Shown: positions 52,801-62,700 of the stretch, piece by piece
Layout of the letters: each line of letters starts with the position of its first letter
Position numbering within the stretch: position 1 is the first letter of the stretch
Assembly: GCA_963989385.1 (NCBI GenBank)
Contig: OZ022508.1
Span: 28,604,166-28,668,165 of the forward strand
Reading direction: 5' to 3'
Source of the DNA: Ctena decussata
Taxonomy: Eukaryota; Mollusca; Bivalvia; Lucinida; Lucinidae
DNA length: 64,000 nucleotides
Made by a program: the position numbers and the translations under genes
The notes under the pieces: model-generated
What the model saw: only the letters and a program-made list of their open reading frames with translations
Databases searched by the model: none
Told to the model about the DNA's origin: nothing

Positions 52801-55500
52801 TATTGAAAATTGTCCCAAAATTATTCCTGTGTGACATCTTCTTATCTGGAGCAATGTATTGGTGTCCTTGACTGATCAGCCTGCATATCTCATCATCGGT
52901 GTGTGAATTCGGGGGAATCAAAACGGTGAATACTGAACACTGATCATACTGTGTGGATGTTCAGGCTGACCTGGTCCTTCACTATTTGCATGTGTTGCAC
53001 CAGTTATTTTCCACCCCAGGGCCTGGAATAGCCAGGTCTTTGACTTTTCTTTCTGCAGAGCCCCAATACACAACCCGCACTGTCTGGACAAATTTCTAAA
53101 TAGATCCCTGACCCCAGGGAGTATGTTCAACAGTTGGAGTCACTTTTATTTTCCTGGCTACGTGGTTGACAGGAAATCGAAATACTCATGTCTGCACAGC
53201 ATTTCCCTGTCAACGCTAAGTTACATTAGCACTGTACTTAAGCCCACTATCCCCAGCAGTATGTAGGGCTGGGTGTTGGTAGAGTTGCAAATGTCTGATG
53301 TATTACTTTCTCACAGGAACTGGCCGCTACTGAAATGCAGACTAAGTGTACCATCATAAATCCTACGCATCTGTCTATATTATGACCTCTTGCAGAGCGC
53401 CAGATAAGAAGGGTATCGAGGATAATTCAAAGATAATTTTTTATTTCTCAACGAAAACTTACGTTGTTACCCCTCAAAGAGAAATATAGATAATTATCCA
53501 TAAGTTACCCGTTACCCTTCCTTACCTGGAGCACTGCAGTCTTGCCTTAATACTGCAACAGCAGCAAGTTATGAATCAGTTCATGAAAATATGTAATTCT
53601 TTCAAAAATATTTTGTCTTACACTAATGTGTTGTTTCATCAGAAATGCAAGGAAGAAGAACAGAAAGAAAGAGAAGAAGCACATATAATCCAAATTTCTC
53701 CTATGGTATTGAACTAGAGGTATTAAAAAAATACAGTCATCTCTCCATATATCAAACACTGATATCTCAAAGGACCTTCTAATATTAAAGAAAACAGTTT
53801 GGAAGCATTTCCTGTTTTCATTTACATTTTAACTCCTGTTATCTCAAACTACTGGTATCTCAAAGTAAATTTTCTGAGACCAGAAAATTTACTTTGAGGT
53901 ATCAGTAGTTTGGAACAACTTTTGACTTTGAGATATCAAGAATTGACTATAATTTAGCAACAGTATTTACCTGGAATAATAAATGAAAAACAAAAAATGC
54001 CTTAGCAAACAGTGTAGATCCTGATCAGACTGCTCCTAAGGACCATCGGATCAGAGTCTTCCCTATTTGCAGTATAGCTAACAGTTGTCTAAAACTGCCC
54101 TGAGGACAATATACATTTTCAAAATTAAAAAGTTCAAACTTCACTTACAGCAATAATATATTGCAGGGTTAAGCTGGTCAAAGAAAGAGCAAATATTATA
54201 TCAGTTTACAGTTGAATTACATTTATCTCAAATTACTCTTTGATTCTAAAGTATAGAGAAATACTTCTGGTTTCATCGTAGTCATTTGCGGTGTAACTTG
54301 ACTTTCAATTTTCTGGTTTAGCTCTGTTTTGTTACAGTGCACAGACAAGCAAGAAACTACATTCCGCAGAATTCCTGTCAGAATTTTTATGATATACATT
54401 TCAGAGACGACCAAGAATACCAGCCTTTCTAGCAGCAGCCCTAGCAGAACCAAAGAAGTCTAGAGGTATGTTTTAGAGTGCCAGATCAGAATGGCTAACT
54501 GGGATAATTCAGGGATAATTTACCATAAAAAAGACTGTTCTAGTGAGCTGAGGCTGCTATTTGGCCAGTTGGGACTGAATTTCATATATAGCCTCCAGGG
54601 GCTGGATGAAACATTGTCACTAACAGCTGGGAAATTTTATTCAGACAAGTTAGACAGCTGTTGGTTCAGGCTTTGTCCACCACCTTTATTCAAAACTGGA
54701 TTATATCTACATATATAAGTCTATATGCCAAAATACAAGTGGTCATAATGAGCTATTTTTTTTTATCTCTTTAAGGAAAACTTGTTCAAATGATTTTGGT
54801 CTTATTACCAAGATGGCCACCAGGGAAAACAATTTTTTTTCTGTTCACGTCAGAAAAAATCTTCTTCAAAACCACTGAAGCAGTCAAGCTGATATTTTGT
54901 AGAAACACTAGAGATGCCTTCTTACTCAAGTTTTCAAATCATGGCTGTGAGATAACTTACAATCTAGAGTTGAAAATAATGAAACTGGCCCAAAATAGCT
55001 GTTACAATGTACTTATGGAATATTTTGATGAACGTTCACAGAAATGATCATTTGAGCCTCTTGTAAAGTAGTGTTATGGGAATATGCCTCAGGTGACCCT
55101 GTACCAAGGTTGTTTAAACCATGTGATTTCGCCTAGAAAAAATGTCTACCAGGTAGCATTCAATTTGTGAATGACTAGTGATTTTGTGTTGTTATAACAT
55201 ATTTGTCAAGATAACATGGAATGAATTTGAACTGTAACAGTTGAATCAGAAAAATGTGTAGGTGTATAAGTTTGAGTTTTAATCAACCAATGTATGTTAA
55301 TTTTTTTTTAAATATAATATATTTGTGTACTAACTTCAATAGTACAAAGAAATGTTTTGTGTTACTTATTTGTGAGTTAATTGTCTGTCATAGGGAGGCC
55401 CAAGTCAAGTCCATCACCAAATACTAGTAGAGCGAGCACCCCAGAAAGTGTGGAAAACACACCAACTGCTGAAAATGAATCATCAGATAAAGTAGACAAG
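40656..55500 (+). CDS. PHF21A: PHF21A/BHC80 homologue, 5' part (10 coding exons, 3' end outside window)
   Basis: In vertebrates PHF21A is the BHC80 subunit of the LSD1-CoREST-HDAC repressor complex and reads unmethylated H3K4 through a PHD finger. Exons: 40656-40718, 41065-41097, 41475-41540, 43656-43730, 49804-50022, 50900-51043, 52229-52280, 53643-53719, 54405-54465 and 55394-55500. All have AG/GT borders and join in phase to 299 codons with no stop. The N-terminal region (about 1-80) is a coiled coil with LKKQLHNIQ and MSEKQK as in BHC80. Residues about 203-245 match the conserved block KLEFMATIDLVTP and RTERKRRSTYNPNFS. An AT-hook-like RGRPKSSP follows at about 264. The PHD finger has not appeared by 55500, and the remaining 8.5 kb is repeat-filled, so those exons must be downstream. 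The middle region (exon 5) is Pro/Ser-rich and not conserved. Confidence 0.87.
41065..41097 (+). CDS. PHF21A: PHF21A coding exon 2 (33-bp microexon)
   Basis: 11 codons ILVSKLKLSPQ between TTTGCAG and GTAAAT. It matches KLVAQMKQDPQ of vertebrate BHC80 in length and spacing. Confidence 0.8.
41475..41540 (+). CDS. PHF21A: PHF21A coding exon 3
   Basis: 22 codons with LKKQLHNIQREIIEMSEKQ, the best-conserved part of the coiled coil. Acceptor TTTCAG; donor GTGCTC is weak. Confidence 0.88.
41568..41947. mobile_element. hAT-like MITE in PHF21A intron 3
   Basis: Ends CAGGGAAAAAGCTAG and CTAGCTTGATCCCTG; TAAAT lies outside both ends as a short, imperfect target duplication. Contains AGGGAGAAGTG repeats and an A17/T15 palindrome at about 41822-41853. 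Confidence 0.55.
42000..43342. other. PHF21A intron 3, mostly unclassified
   Basis: A short palindrome GATCAGACTGCTCCTGCAGT (about 42175) resembles a family-B MITE core. Otherwise no gene or repeat is recognised. Confidence 0.4.
43357..43520 (-). mobile_element. tRNA-related SINE with 14-bp target duplication
   Basis: CCTAGTAGAAACTG flanks both sides (43343-43356 and 43521-43534). On the minus strand a tRNA-like head (TAGCATAGTGG A box, AGGTTCGATCCCC B box) is followed by a body with TTTAAACCGAGGTCCCGTCT, ending in (TCAC)n. Same family as 14993. Confidence 0.85.
43656..43730 (+). CDS. PHF21A: PHF21A coding exon 4
   Basis: 25 codons KLIVQKLKSELVERQ followed by a Ser/Thr/Pro tail, matching the coiled-coil end RVVEQLRKNLIVKQ. 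Acceptor TTTTTCAG, donor GTATGT. Confidence 0.85.
44338..46009. mobile_element. 1.66-kb hAT-type transposon, non-autonomous
   Basis: The element is 44346-46001 with ends CAGGGCTTCC and GGAAGCCCTG. CTATACAC is duplicated exactly at 44338-44345 and 46002-46009, the 8-bp signature of hAT insertion. Inside, about 45486-45630 is directly repeated at about 45630-45774 (144-bp period, AATATTATGCAATAGCAGAC). No hAT transposase frame; minus frames at 44707-45003 and 44630-44854 have no domain. Confidence 0.85.
46075..47056. repeat. Modular tandem element with long poly-C tract
   Basis: Begins AGCTCGCCTGAACGAAAGTT with a CCTGAAC/GTTCAGG hairpin and a GCGTCAGCGTCCGCG stretch. About 175-bp monomers (GATGTTTTGGTTAAAGTTTT, CCTTAACCCATGGATGGATT) follow from about 46146. 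Roughly 55 C at about 46746-46802 interrupt the fourth monomer. Ends ATTCAGGCGAGCTATG, the complement of the start. Confidence 0.75.
47606..47896. mobile_element. MITE family B with a half family-A copy in front
   Basis: Bases 47658-47896 are a family-B palindromic MITE (ATGAGCCACAACAGGACAAA at left, GTTGCGGCTCA at right). Directly before it, TTAGAGCCTTCTCAGAGAGG with CAGTTCTAATGAGGGGCCAC looks like a truncated family-A core. Confidence 0.65.
48409..49441. repeat. Modular tandem element, about 157-bp monomers
   Basis: Six monomers with CAGGGGGTCTTGGG (48466, 48622, about 48779, then diverged) and CTTCTTCTCCAGAACTGCTT. The left side opens with a 45-bp half of a family-B MITE, the right side ends AGGTGAGCAATTCAGGGCCT and GGCCCTCTTGTTA, the mirror of the start of the element at 7069. 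Confidence 0.7.
49661..49752. repeat. Palindromic MITE
   Basis: GTGCATAAGTATTGGGACAC with CATTAATTTTCCATTTG and the complements form arms of about 43 bp. Located about 50 bp upstream of PHF21A exon 5. Confidence 0.65.
49804..50022 (+). CDS. PHF21A: PHF21A coding exon 5 (Pro/Ser-rich)
   Basis: 73 codons, low complexity (TITPQSQMTCQPTDLSKK, KSASSPPHCKPD, ENKPPKTASPPIRVPEYP). Acceptor TTACAG, donor GTATGT, phase 0. Equivalent to the long variable linker of vertebrates but much shorter. Confidence 0.75.
50575..50685 (+). CDS. PHF21A: Possible duplicated/alternative PHF21A exon 6a
   Basis: GGTAATACCTCATACAAATC through about 50663 closely repeats exon 6 (50900), including the TTTTCAG acceptor. 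The similarity stops after GTGGCGTAT. A weak donor GGA|GTACAT at 50685 would give 111 bases, phase 0, 37 codons. It could be a cassette or mutually exclusive exon, or a dead partial duplicate. Confidence 0.35.
50900..51043 (+). CDS. PHF21A: PHF21A coding exon 6
   Basis: 48 codons, GNTSYKPQVASASAGVTQGA then KRSYSETVVYRDIRRSVEKK. Acceptor TTTTTCAG, donor GTAAAA, phase 0. Confidence 0.75.
51541..51716. mobile_element. Tigger/pogo-like MITE, TA target
   Basis: Ends CAGTAGAACTTCGTTGGCTC and GAGCCATTGAAGTTCTACTG inside TA dinucleotides, as in pogo/Tigger-type elements. AGTTCTAGCCA repeats lie inside. Confidence 0.7.
51979..52204. mobile_element. Palindromic MITE, family B
   Basis: CTACAAAACCAACAAAG at left and TTTTGTCCTGTCGCAGCTCA at right, with inverted CAGATCAGCCTGGGC-type arms. 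It ends 24 bp before PHF21A exon 7, close to its branch-point region. Confidence 0.7.
52229..52280 (+). CDS. PHF21A: PHF21A coding exon 7
   Basis: 52 bases encoding KLEFMATIDLVTPDTLK, matching KLAFMVSLGLVTHDHLE of vertebrate BHC80. Acceptor ATTTCAG, donor GTATGT, ends phase 1. Confidence 0.9.
52448..52561. mobile_element. Small MITE with CCCAGCAGGCAC ends
   Basis: ACCCAGCAGGCACATGA at left, TATGTGCCTGTTGGGT at right; internal diverged inverted arms around ATGATGTCGT. A related piece ends at about 31380. Confidence 0.6.
52658..52855. mobile_element. Foldback MITE, family A (diverged)
   Basis: CAGAGCTCCAGATAAG at left and CTTATCTGGAGCAATG at right; the central palindrome is badly eroded. Confidence 0.65.
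53393..53536. mobile_element. Foldback MITE, family A (diverged, shortened)
   Basis: CAGAGCGCCAGATAAG at left and CTTACCTGGAGCACTG at right; the central hairpin is deleted. Confidence 0.6.
53643..53719 (+). CDS. PHF21A: PHF21A coding exon 8
   Basis: 77 bases giving EMQGRRTERKRRSTYNPNFS YGIELE, corresponding to [20 protein letters not shown]. Acceptor TTTCATCAG, donor GTATTA. Confidence 0.9.
53733..53951. mobile_element. Tigger-like MITE remnant
   Basis: TACAGTCATCTCTCCATATA at left and the diverged complement ending TTGACTATA at right, with ATATCTCAAA motifs and inner inverted AAATTTTCTGAGACCAGAAA. Confidence 0.5.
54405..54465 (+). CDS. PHF21A: PHF21A coding exon 9
   Basis: 61 bases, RRPRIPAFLAAALAEPKKSR, ends in phase 1. 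Acceptor ATTTCAG, donor GTATGT. Confidence 0.8.
55394..55500 (+). CDS. PHF21A: PHF21A coding exon 10 (AT-hook-like)
   Basis: 107 bases. With the previous exon it makes SRGRPKSSPSPNTS, an AT-hook-like motif (vertebrate KRGRPPK), then a Ser/Thr/Glu-rich tail. Acceptor GTCATAG, donor GTATAT, ends phase 0; the next exon is not in the window. Confidence 0.8.
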
Positions 55501-55617
55501 GTATATTTCAGTGACATTTGCATGAAAAAGGATTTTAAGCCATGTGCATACAGTGAATGTTTTTTTTTGTGTGCAAACTGAAGTCTTAACATTTCACATT
55601 TTAGAGTCCCGAAGATC

Positions 55618-56322
55618 ATATACTTAGTAAAACAATTGAAGGATATTAAATTTTAATCATATTTGTGACTTTTAATAGAATATATACCAAATTAAATGTG
55701 CATGCATGTACTTGTACCGGGCATATGCAATTGATGGGCTGGATTAATTAACGTCACGCTACAGTGGTTACTGTAAGGTACCATTCCAAATGTACTGACC
55801 CCCTACTGCAAAAAATCACAAACAATTAAAACTGAGTTTAAACCTGCTGTTTCGCAAGTAATTCACATAGGCAGCTTGCCTGGTCATGGAAGCGCCTGTT
55901 ACAATATTCTGATGCCAACTATTCTGCTGCTGATCAAAACTAAACTAAAGAATATCCAGGGCAGGGAGTAGGAGTAGTCTTGATTCTTCAGATTTGGAAA
56001 TAATTCAAATGCTTTTATTGTGTAACTAACGTTTTGTGGGAATGATGGTCCCCTTATGGTAAACCATTCAACTCCTTAAAATCGGTATTAACAACAATAT
56101 AGCGATAAATATGCATGTTTGTGAATTCGTGATGTAGGGGTTATTCCATTTGGAGCGGTACTGTACTGTAACCACTTAAGCGTGTCTTATATTGGACAGG
56201 CTTTTAATTGTAGACACCCGATACTATTGAATGCATGCATATTGAAATTTGTAAAATTCTTGTTTTAAGTAAAAATAATCATAGAATTTTAATATCCTTC
56301 AATTGTTTTACTAAGTATAGAA
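55618..56322. mobile_element. Inverted-repeat element, about 45-bp ends
   Basis: ATACTTAGTAAAACAATTGA with AGGATATTAAATTTTAAT is inverted at about 56280-56322. A second inner pair (CAGTGGTTACTGTAAGGTAC and GTACTGTACTGTAACCAC) is also inverted. No transposase frame. Confidence 0.7.
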
Positions 56323-56409
56323 TACCACAACAATTTGGCTACAGGATTTTCTCCTGTAGAATGACCCCAGGTCCGGTGGTTATAAAAGTTGAGTACATTC
56401 TCAAACTCA

Positions 56410-56477
56410 AAATAAAGCACACTGATTGGCTCCTTCCGAGCACATGCTCGGAAGCAGCCAATCAGTGTGCTTTATTT
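56410..56477. repeat. Near-perfect hairpin
   Basis: AAATAAAGCACACTGATTGG with CTTCCGAGCA and complements; one mismatch pair. It directly abuts the tandem element that follows. Confidence 0.75.
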
Positions 56478-58781
56478 ATGTCTCCCCCCTTAAGGGTCGG
56501 GAGACATATTGTTTTTCCCCGGGCGTCTGTCCGTCTGTCCGTCTGTCCGTCCGTCCGTCCGTCCGTCCGTCTGTCCGTCTGTCCGTCTGTCACAAATCGT
56601 GTCCGTTCTATAACTTGAAAACCGCTCAAGCTATATTCGCGAAACTTCATATAAATATCAATCAACATGAGACGACGTGCAGAGTGCAAGAATGGTAACT
56701 CTGGCATTTATACTTTTTGAGTTATTTCCCTTGGAACTTAGTCCATCACAAAATCGTGTCCGTTCTATAACTTGAAAACTGCTCAAGCTATATTCGCGAA
56801 ACTTCATATAAATATCAATCAACATGAGACGACGTGCAGAGTGCAAGAATGGTAACTCTGGCATTTATACTTTTTGAGTTATTTCCCTTGGAACTTAGTC
56901 CATCACAAAATCGTGTCCGTTCTATAACTTGAAAACCGCTCAAGCTATATTCGCGAAACTTCACATAAATATCAATCAACATGAAACGACGTGCAGAGTG
57001 CAAGAATGGTAACTCTGGCATTTATATATTTGAGTTATTTCCCTTGGAACTTAGTCCATCACAAAATCGTGTCCGTTCTATAACTTGAAAACCGCTCAAG
57101 CTATATTCACGAAACTTCATATAAATATCAATCAACATGAGACGACGTGCAGAGTGCAAGAATGGTAACTCTGGCATTTATGCTTTTTGAGTTATTTCCC
57201 TTGGAACTTAGTCCATCACAAAATTGTGTTTCAATTGTGTCCGCTCTATAACTTGAAAACTGCTCAAGCTTTATTCACGAAACTTCATACAAATATCAAT
57301 CAACATGAGGCGATGTGCAGAGTGCAAGAATGGTAACTCTGGCATTTATACTTTTTGAGTTATTTTCCTTGGAACTTAGTCCATCACAAAATCGTGTCCG
57401 TTCTATAACTTGAAAACCGCTCAAGCTATATTCGCGAAACTTCATATAAATATCAATCAACATGAGACGACGTGCAGAGTGCAAGAATGGTAACTCTGGC
57501 ATTTATACTTTTTGAGTTATTTCCCTTGGAACTTAGTCCATCACAAAATCGTGTCCGTTCTATAACTTGAAAACTGCTCAAGCTATATTCGCGAAACTTC
57601 ATATAAATATCAATCAACATGAGACGACGTGCAGAGTGCAAGAATGGTAACTCTGGCATTTATACTTTTTGAGTTATTTCCCTTGGAACTTAGTCCATCA
57701 CAAAATTGTGTTTCAATTGTGTCCGCTCTATAACTTGAAAACTGCTCAAGCTTTATTCACGAAACTTCATACAAATATCAATCAACATGAGGCGATGTGC
57801 AGAGTGCACAAATGGTAACTCTGGCATTTATACTTTTTGAGTTATTTCCCTTGGAACTTTGTCCATCACAAAATTGCGTCTCAGTGGAGTCCGTCTATTA
57901 CTTTAAAACCATTCAAGCTATATTCATGAAAGTTCATACAAATATGAATCAACATCAGACGACGTGCAGAATGCAAGAACCATAACTTTAGCATTTATAC
58001 TATTAGAGTTATTTCCCTTAGAACTTTGTCAGTCACAAAATTGTGTCTCAGTCATGTCTGCTCTATAACTTGAAAACCATTCAAGCTATATTCAAGAAAC
58101 TTCATACAAATATCAGTCAACATTAGAAGAATTGCATAGTGCAAGAACCATAACTCTTGCATTTATACTTCTTGAGTTATTTCCCTTGGACCTTTGTCAG
58201 TCACAAAATCGTGTCTCAATCACTTTATTACTTGAAAACCGGACAAGCTATATTCACGAAACTTCATACAAATGTCAGTCAACACTAGACAACCTGCAGA
58301 GCACAGCATCTATACTATTTGAGTTATTTCCCTTGGAACTTTATCATTCACAAAATCGTGTCTCAATCGTCTAAGCTCTATAACTTGAAAACCGTTTAAG
58401 CTATATTCATGAAACTTCATACAAATATCAGTCAACACATAAATAGACGAAGTGCAGAGCACCGTAACTCTTGCATTTATATTTTTTGACAAAAACTAAA
58501 TATGAATATCAGTCAACATTACATGACATGCAGAGCATAACAACTATAACTCTTGCATTTATACTTTTTACTTATTATGAATCCCTGCTTCAGGGTAGGG
58601 AAACATATTGTTTTTCCCTTGGCGTCTGTCTATTAGTCTATCACAAAATATCTTTACTGGATACGAGCTCATTGTTTGCATGAAAAATGACCAGTATTTG
58701 CATTAGAAATTGTATTTAAAGTTTCCGTTTGAAATTGTATTTAATGACTGATCCTTTTGACATCAGAAAGGGGGGAGACAT
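56478..58781. repeat. Modular tandem element, 157-bp monomers
   Basis: Inverted ends ATGTCTCCCCCCTT and AAGGGGGGAGACAT. After a GTCCGTCTGTCC-type microsatellite (56525-56595), 157-bp monomers run from about 56597 (CTATAACTTGAAAACCGCTC, CATCACAAAATCGTGTCCG). The first seven are very similar; later ones (from about 57890) diverge. Two monomers carry an extra GTGTTTCAATT insert and are themselves duplicated, so a larger block was copied. Repeated 68-codon minus frames are a by-product. Confidence 0.85.
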
Positions 58782-58894
58782 CTGTTTATTCGTAGAAAAA
58801 CAATTCTAGTTTGAGTTTGAGATTATACTCAAGTTTTATAACCTCGGACCAAGATATCTAAATCAGTCTTGTGTAATTCTGTTACAAGGTTAAT

Positions 58895-58985
58895 TTTTCC
58901 CCTCCAAAACAATCCCAGAAATCCAGATCTCTCTTACAACATGGATCTGGATTTTTGGGGTTGTTTTAGAGGGGAAAATTCCAGT
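58895..58985. repeat. Hairpin element
   Basis: TTTTCCCCTCCAAAACAATC with AGAAATCCAGATC and complements form long arms. A related piece lies at about 44250-44325 and about 50740-50800. Confidence 0.55.
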
Positions 58986-59768
58986 CTTTTAACCAGATAA
59001 ATATGACCTTTGTGTTTGTGAAAAGTTAACAGACTCTTCTTTTTACATAGTGATCCGAACAGGGTAGGCTCTGGTCAGACTGCTCAGATGTGCAGGCTGA
59101 GCTGAGGCTTCACCATTTGCACATGCCATAAGGTACCTCTAAAGGCTACATCAATCATTTGTGGTTAAATGATATGGTTGATTTTAAAGTAACTATTAAG
59201 TGCAAAACTCACCTACATGTAGCTGCTGTTATATCTTGCCGAAACAAAGCAGCTTAATCATTTGTTCTAGCAAACTAAGATAAGATTATAAGTATCTATC
59301 ATGGTTGTGAGATGTGGATAGAAAAATCCGTTACAAGGGTCTCGGTTTGGCATCACAAGACTTGCTGAGTAATGCCCAACAGTGATCCTGAGTGACAGAT
59401 TTTTCTGTCCACACCTCACACCCATGAAAGATACTTTTCCTTGCACACCACATTTTGTTCTAACTTCAGAACTTGTTAAAATGCATAATTCTAGTGCTTG
59501 AGAGGTTTCAATTTGATTTTGAAAGGAGGCGCTGCTTTCAGTCACCGCCATTTGACTCTTTACGTCAACAACTGGCGTGCATAAACTGACATCATTTTTG
59601 TCATCTTCATGACATCGTCATATAAAATGCCAACTTCACTTGATGACGCAGGTACGTGAGCTCCTATACCACCAATGCATTGACAGCTCGTGATTTTTAT
59701 CCAGTCCTGGGTGAGATAACCTGGGTAAGATAAGATTTTCTATCCAAGGTGAAAACAATGGCATTTTT
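58986..59768. other. Non-coding stretch
   Basis: A diverged CAGACTGCTCAGATGTGCAG palindrome near 59080 recalls MITE family B. No gene seen. Confidence 0.4.
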
Positions 59769-62700
59769 AGCTCACCTGAGCCTTTAGGCTCATAGGTGAG
59801 CTTATAGTATAGCCAGGCATCCGTCGTCCGTCCGTCCGTCGTCCGTCATCCGTCAACATTTTCAAACATCTTCTCCTCTGAAACCACTGGGCCGATTGAA
59901 GCCATATTTCATATGGAGCCTACCTAGGTCGGGGTAACATAAGTTTGTTCCGGGTATCTGGGTCACATGACCAAGATGGCCGCCACGCCCATATATGGTA
60001 AAAACCCTTCAAAAATCTTCTTCTCCAGAACCAAAAGGCCTATGACCTTGAAACTTGGTATGTAGCATCGGGCATGCGGGCCCATCATAGTTTGTACAAA
60101 TCATGACCTTGCGTTGACCTTGACCTAATTTAAGGCATGGTCAACTTTGGTACATTAGGCTTTTATATGGGAAAACGCTTAAACAGTGGATTTCTCAGAA
60201 ACTATTTAAGTCTAAGGTACAATACTTGGTATACATGGTCGACTAAATGACCAGATGAAGATATTATGTCACTAAAGGTCAAGGTCATTCCGTCGGACCA
60301 TCCGTCGTCAAGATTTTTAAACATCTTCTCCTCTGAAACCACTGGGCCGATTGAAGCCAAATTTCATATGGAGTCTCAGTGGGATGGGGGAACGAAAGTT
60401 TTTACCCGGGGTCTGGGTCACATGACCAAGTTGGCCGCCATGCCCATATATGGTAAAAACCCTTCAAAACTCTTCTTCTCCAGAACCAAAAGGCCTATGA
60501 CCTTGAAACTTGGTATGTAGCATGGGGCATGCGGGCCCATCATAGTTTGTACAAATCATGACCTTGCGTTGACCTTGACCTAATTTAAGGCATGGTCAAC
60601 TTTATTACGTTAGGCTTTTATATGGGAAAACGCTTAAACAGTGGATTTCTCAGAAACTATTTAAGTCTAAGGTACAATACTTGGTATACATGGTCGACTA
60701 AATGACCAGATGAAGATATTATGTCACTAAAGGTCAAGGTCATTCCGTCGGACCATCCGTCGTCAAGATTTTTAAACATCTTCTCCTCTGAAACCACTGG
60801 GCCGATTGAAGCCAAATTTCATATGGAGTCTCAGTGGGATGGGGGAACGAAAGTTTTTACCCGGGGTCTGGGTCACATGACCAAGTTGGCCGCCATGCCC
60901 ATATATGGTAAAAACCCTTCAAAACTCTTCTTCTCCAGAACCAAAAGGCCTATGACCTTGAAACTTGGTATGTAGCATGGGGCATGCGGGCCCATCATAG
61001 TTTGTACAAATCATGACCTTGCGTTGACCTTGACCTAATTTAAGGCATGGTCAACTTTGGTACATTAGGCTTTTATATGGGAAAACGCTTAAACAGTGGA
61101 TTTCTCAGAAACTATTTAAGTCTAAGGTACAATACTTGGTATACATGGTCGACTAAATGACCAGATGAAGATATTATGTCACTAAAGGTCAAGGTCATTC
61201 CGTCGGACCATCCGTCGTCAAGATTTTTAAACATCTTCTCCTCTGAAACCACTGGGCCGATTGAAGCCAAATTTCATATGGAGTCTCAGTGGGATGGGGG
61301 AACGAAAGTTTTTACCCGGGGTCTGGGTCACATGACCAAGTTGGCCGCCATGCCCATATATGGTAAAAACCCTTCAAAACTCTTCTTCTCCAGAACCAAA
61401 AGGCCTATGACCTTGAAACTTGGTATGTAGCATGGGGCATGCGGGCCCATCATAGTTTGTACAAATCATGACCTTGCGTTGACCTTGACCTAATTTAAGG
61501 CATGGTCAACTTTATTACGTTAGGCTTTTATATGGGAAAACGCTTAAACAGTGGATTTCTCAGAAACTATTTAAGTCTAAGGTACAATACTTGGTATACA
61601 TGGTCGACTAAATGACCAGATGAAGATATTATGTCACTAAAGGTCAAGGTCATTCCGTCGGACCATCCGTCGTCAAGATTTTTAAACATCTTCTCCTCTG
61701 AAACCACTGGGCCGATTGAAGCCAAATTTCATATGGAGTCTCAGTGGGATGGGGGAACGAAAGTTTTTACCCGGGGTCTGGGTCACATGACCAAGTTGGC
61801 CGCCATGCCCATATATGGTAAAAACCCTTCAAAACTCTTCTTCTCCAGAACCAAAAGGCCTATGACCTTGAAACTTGGTATGTAGCATGGGGCATGCGGG
61901 CCCATCATAGTTTGTACAAATCATGACCTTGCGTTGACCTTGACCTAATTTAAGGCATGGTCAACTTTATTACGTTAGGCTTTTATATGGGAAAACGCTT
62001 AAACAGTGGATTTCTCAGAAACTATTTAAGTCTAAGGTACAATACTTGGTATACATGGTCGACTAAATGACCAGATGAAGATATTATGTCACTAAAGGTC
62101 AAGGTCATTCCGTCGGACCATCCGTCGTCAAGATTTTTAAACATCTTCTCCTCTGAAACCACTGGGCCGATTGAAGCCAAATTTCATATGGAGTCTCAGT
62201 GGGATGGGGGAACGAAAGTTTTTACCCGGGGTCTGGGTCACATGACCAAGATGGCCGCCATGCCCATATATGGTAAAAACCCTTCAAAAATCTTCTTCTC
62301 CAGAACCAAAAGGCCTATGACCTTGAAACTTGGTATGTAGCATGGGGCATGCGGGCCAATCATAATTTATACAAATCATGACCTTGCGTTGACCTTGGCG
62401 TAATTTACGGCATGGTCAACTTTATTACGTTAGGCTTTTATGTGGGAAAACGCTTAAACAGTGGATTTCTCAGAAACTATTTAAGTCTAAGGTACAATAC
62501 TTGGTATACATGGTCGACTTAATGACCAGATGAAGATATTATGTCACTAAAGGTCAAGGTCATTCCGTCGGACCATCCGTCGTCAAGTTTTTCAAACATC
62601 TTCTTCTCTGAAACCACTGGGCCGATTGAAGCCAAATTTCATATGGAGTCTCAGTAGGATGAGGGAACGAAAGTTTGTACCCAGGGTCTGGGTCACATGA

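Noticed and set aside
56462..57659. Repeated 68-81 codon minus-strand frames (MPELPFLHSARRLMLI)
   Set aside because: They follow the 157-bp monomer of a tandem element and shift with it.
60266..62340. Five identical 84-codon plus-strand frames as a gene family
   Set aside because: The frame repeats with the 455-bp satellite period and is lost in neighbouring units; no domain or splice signals.
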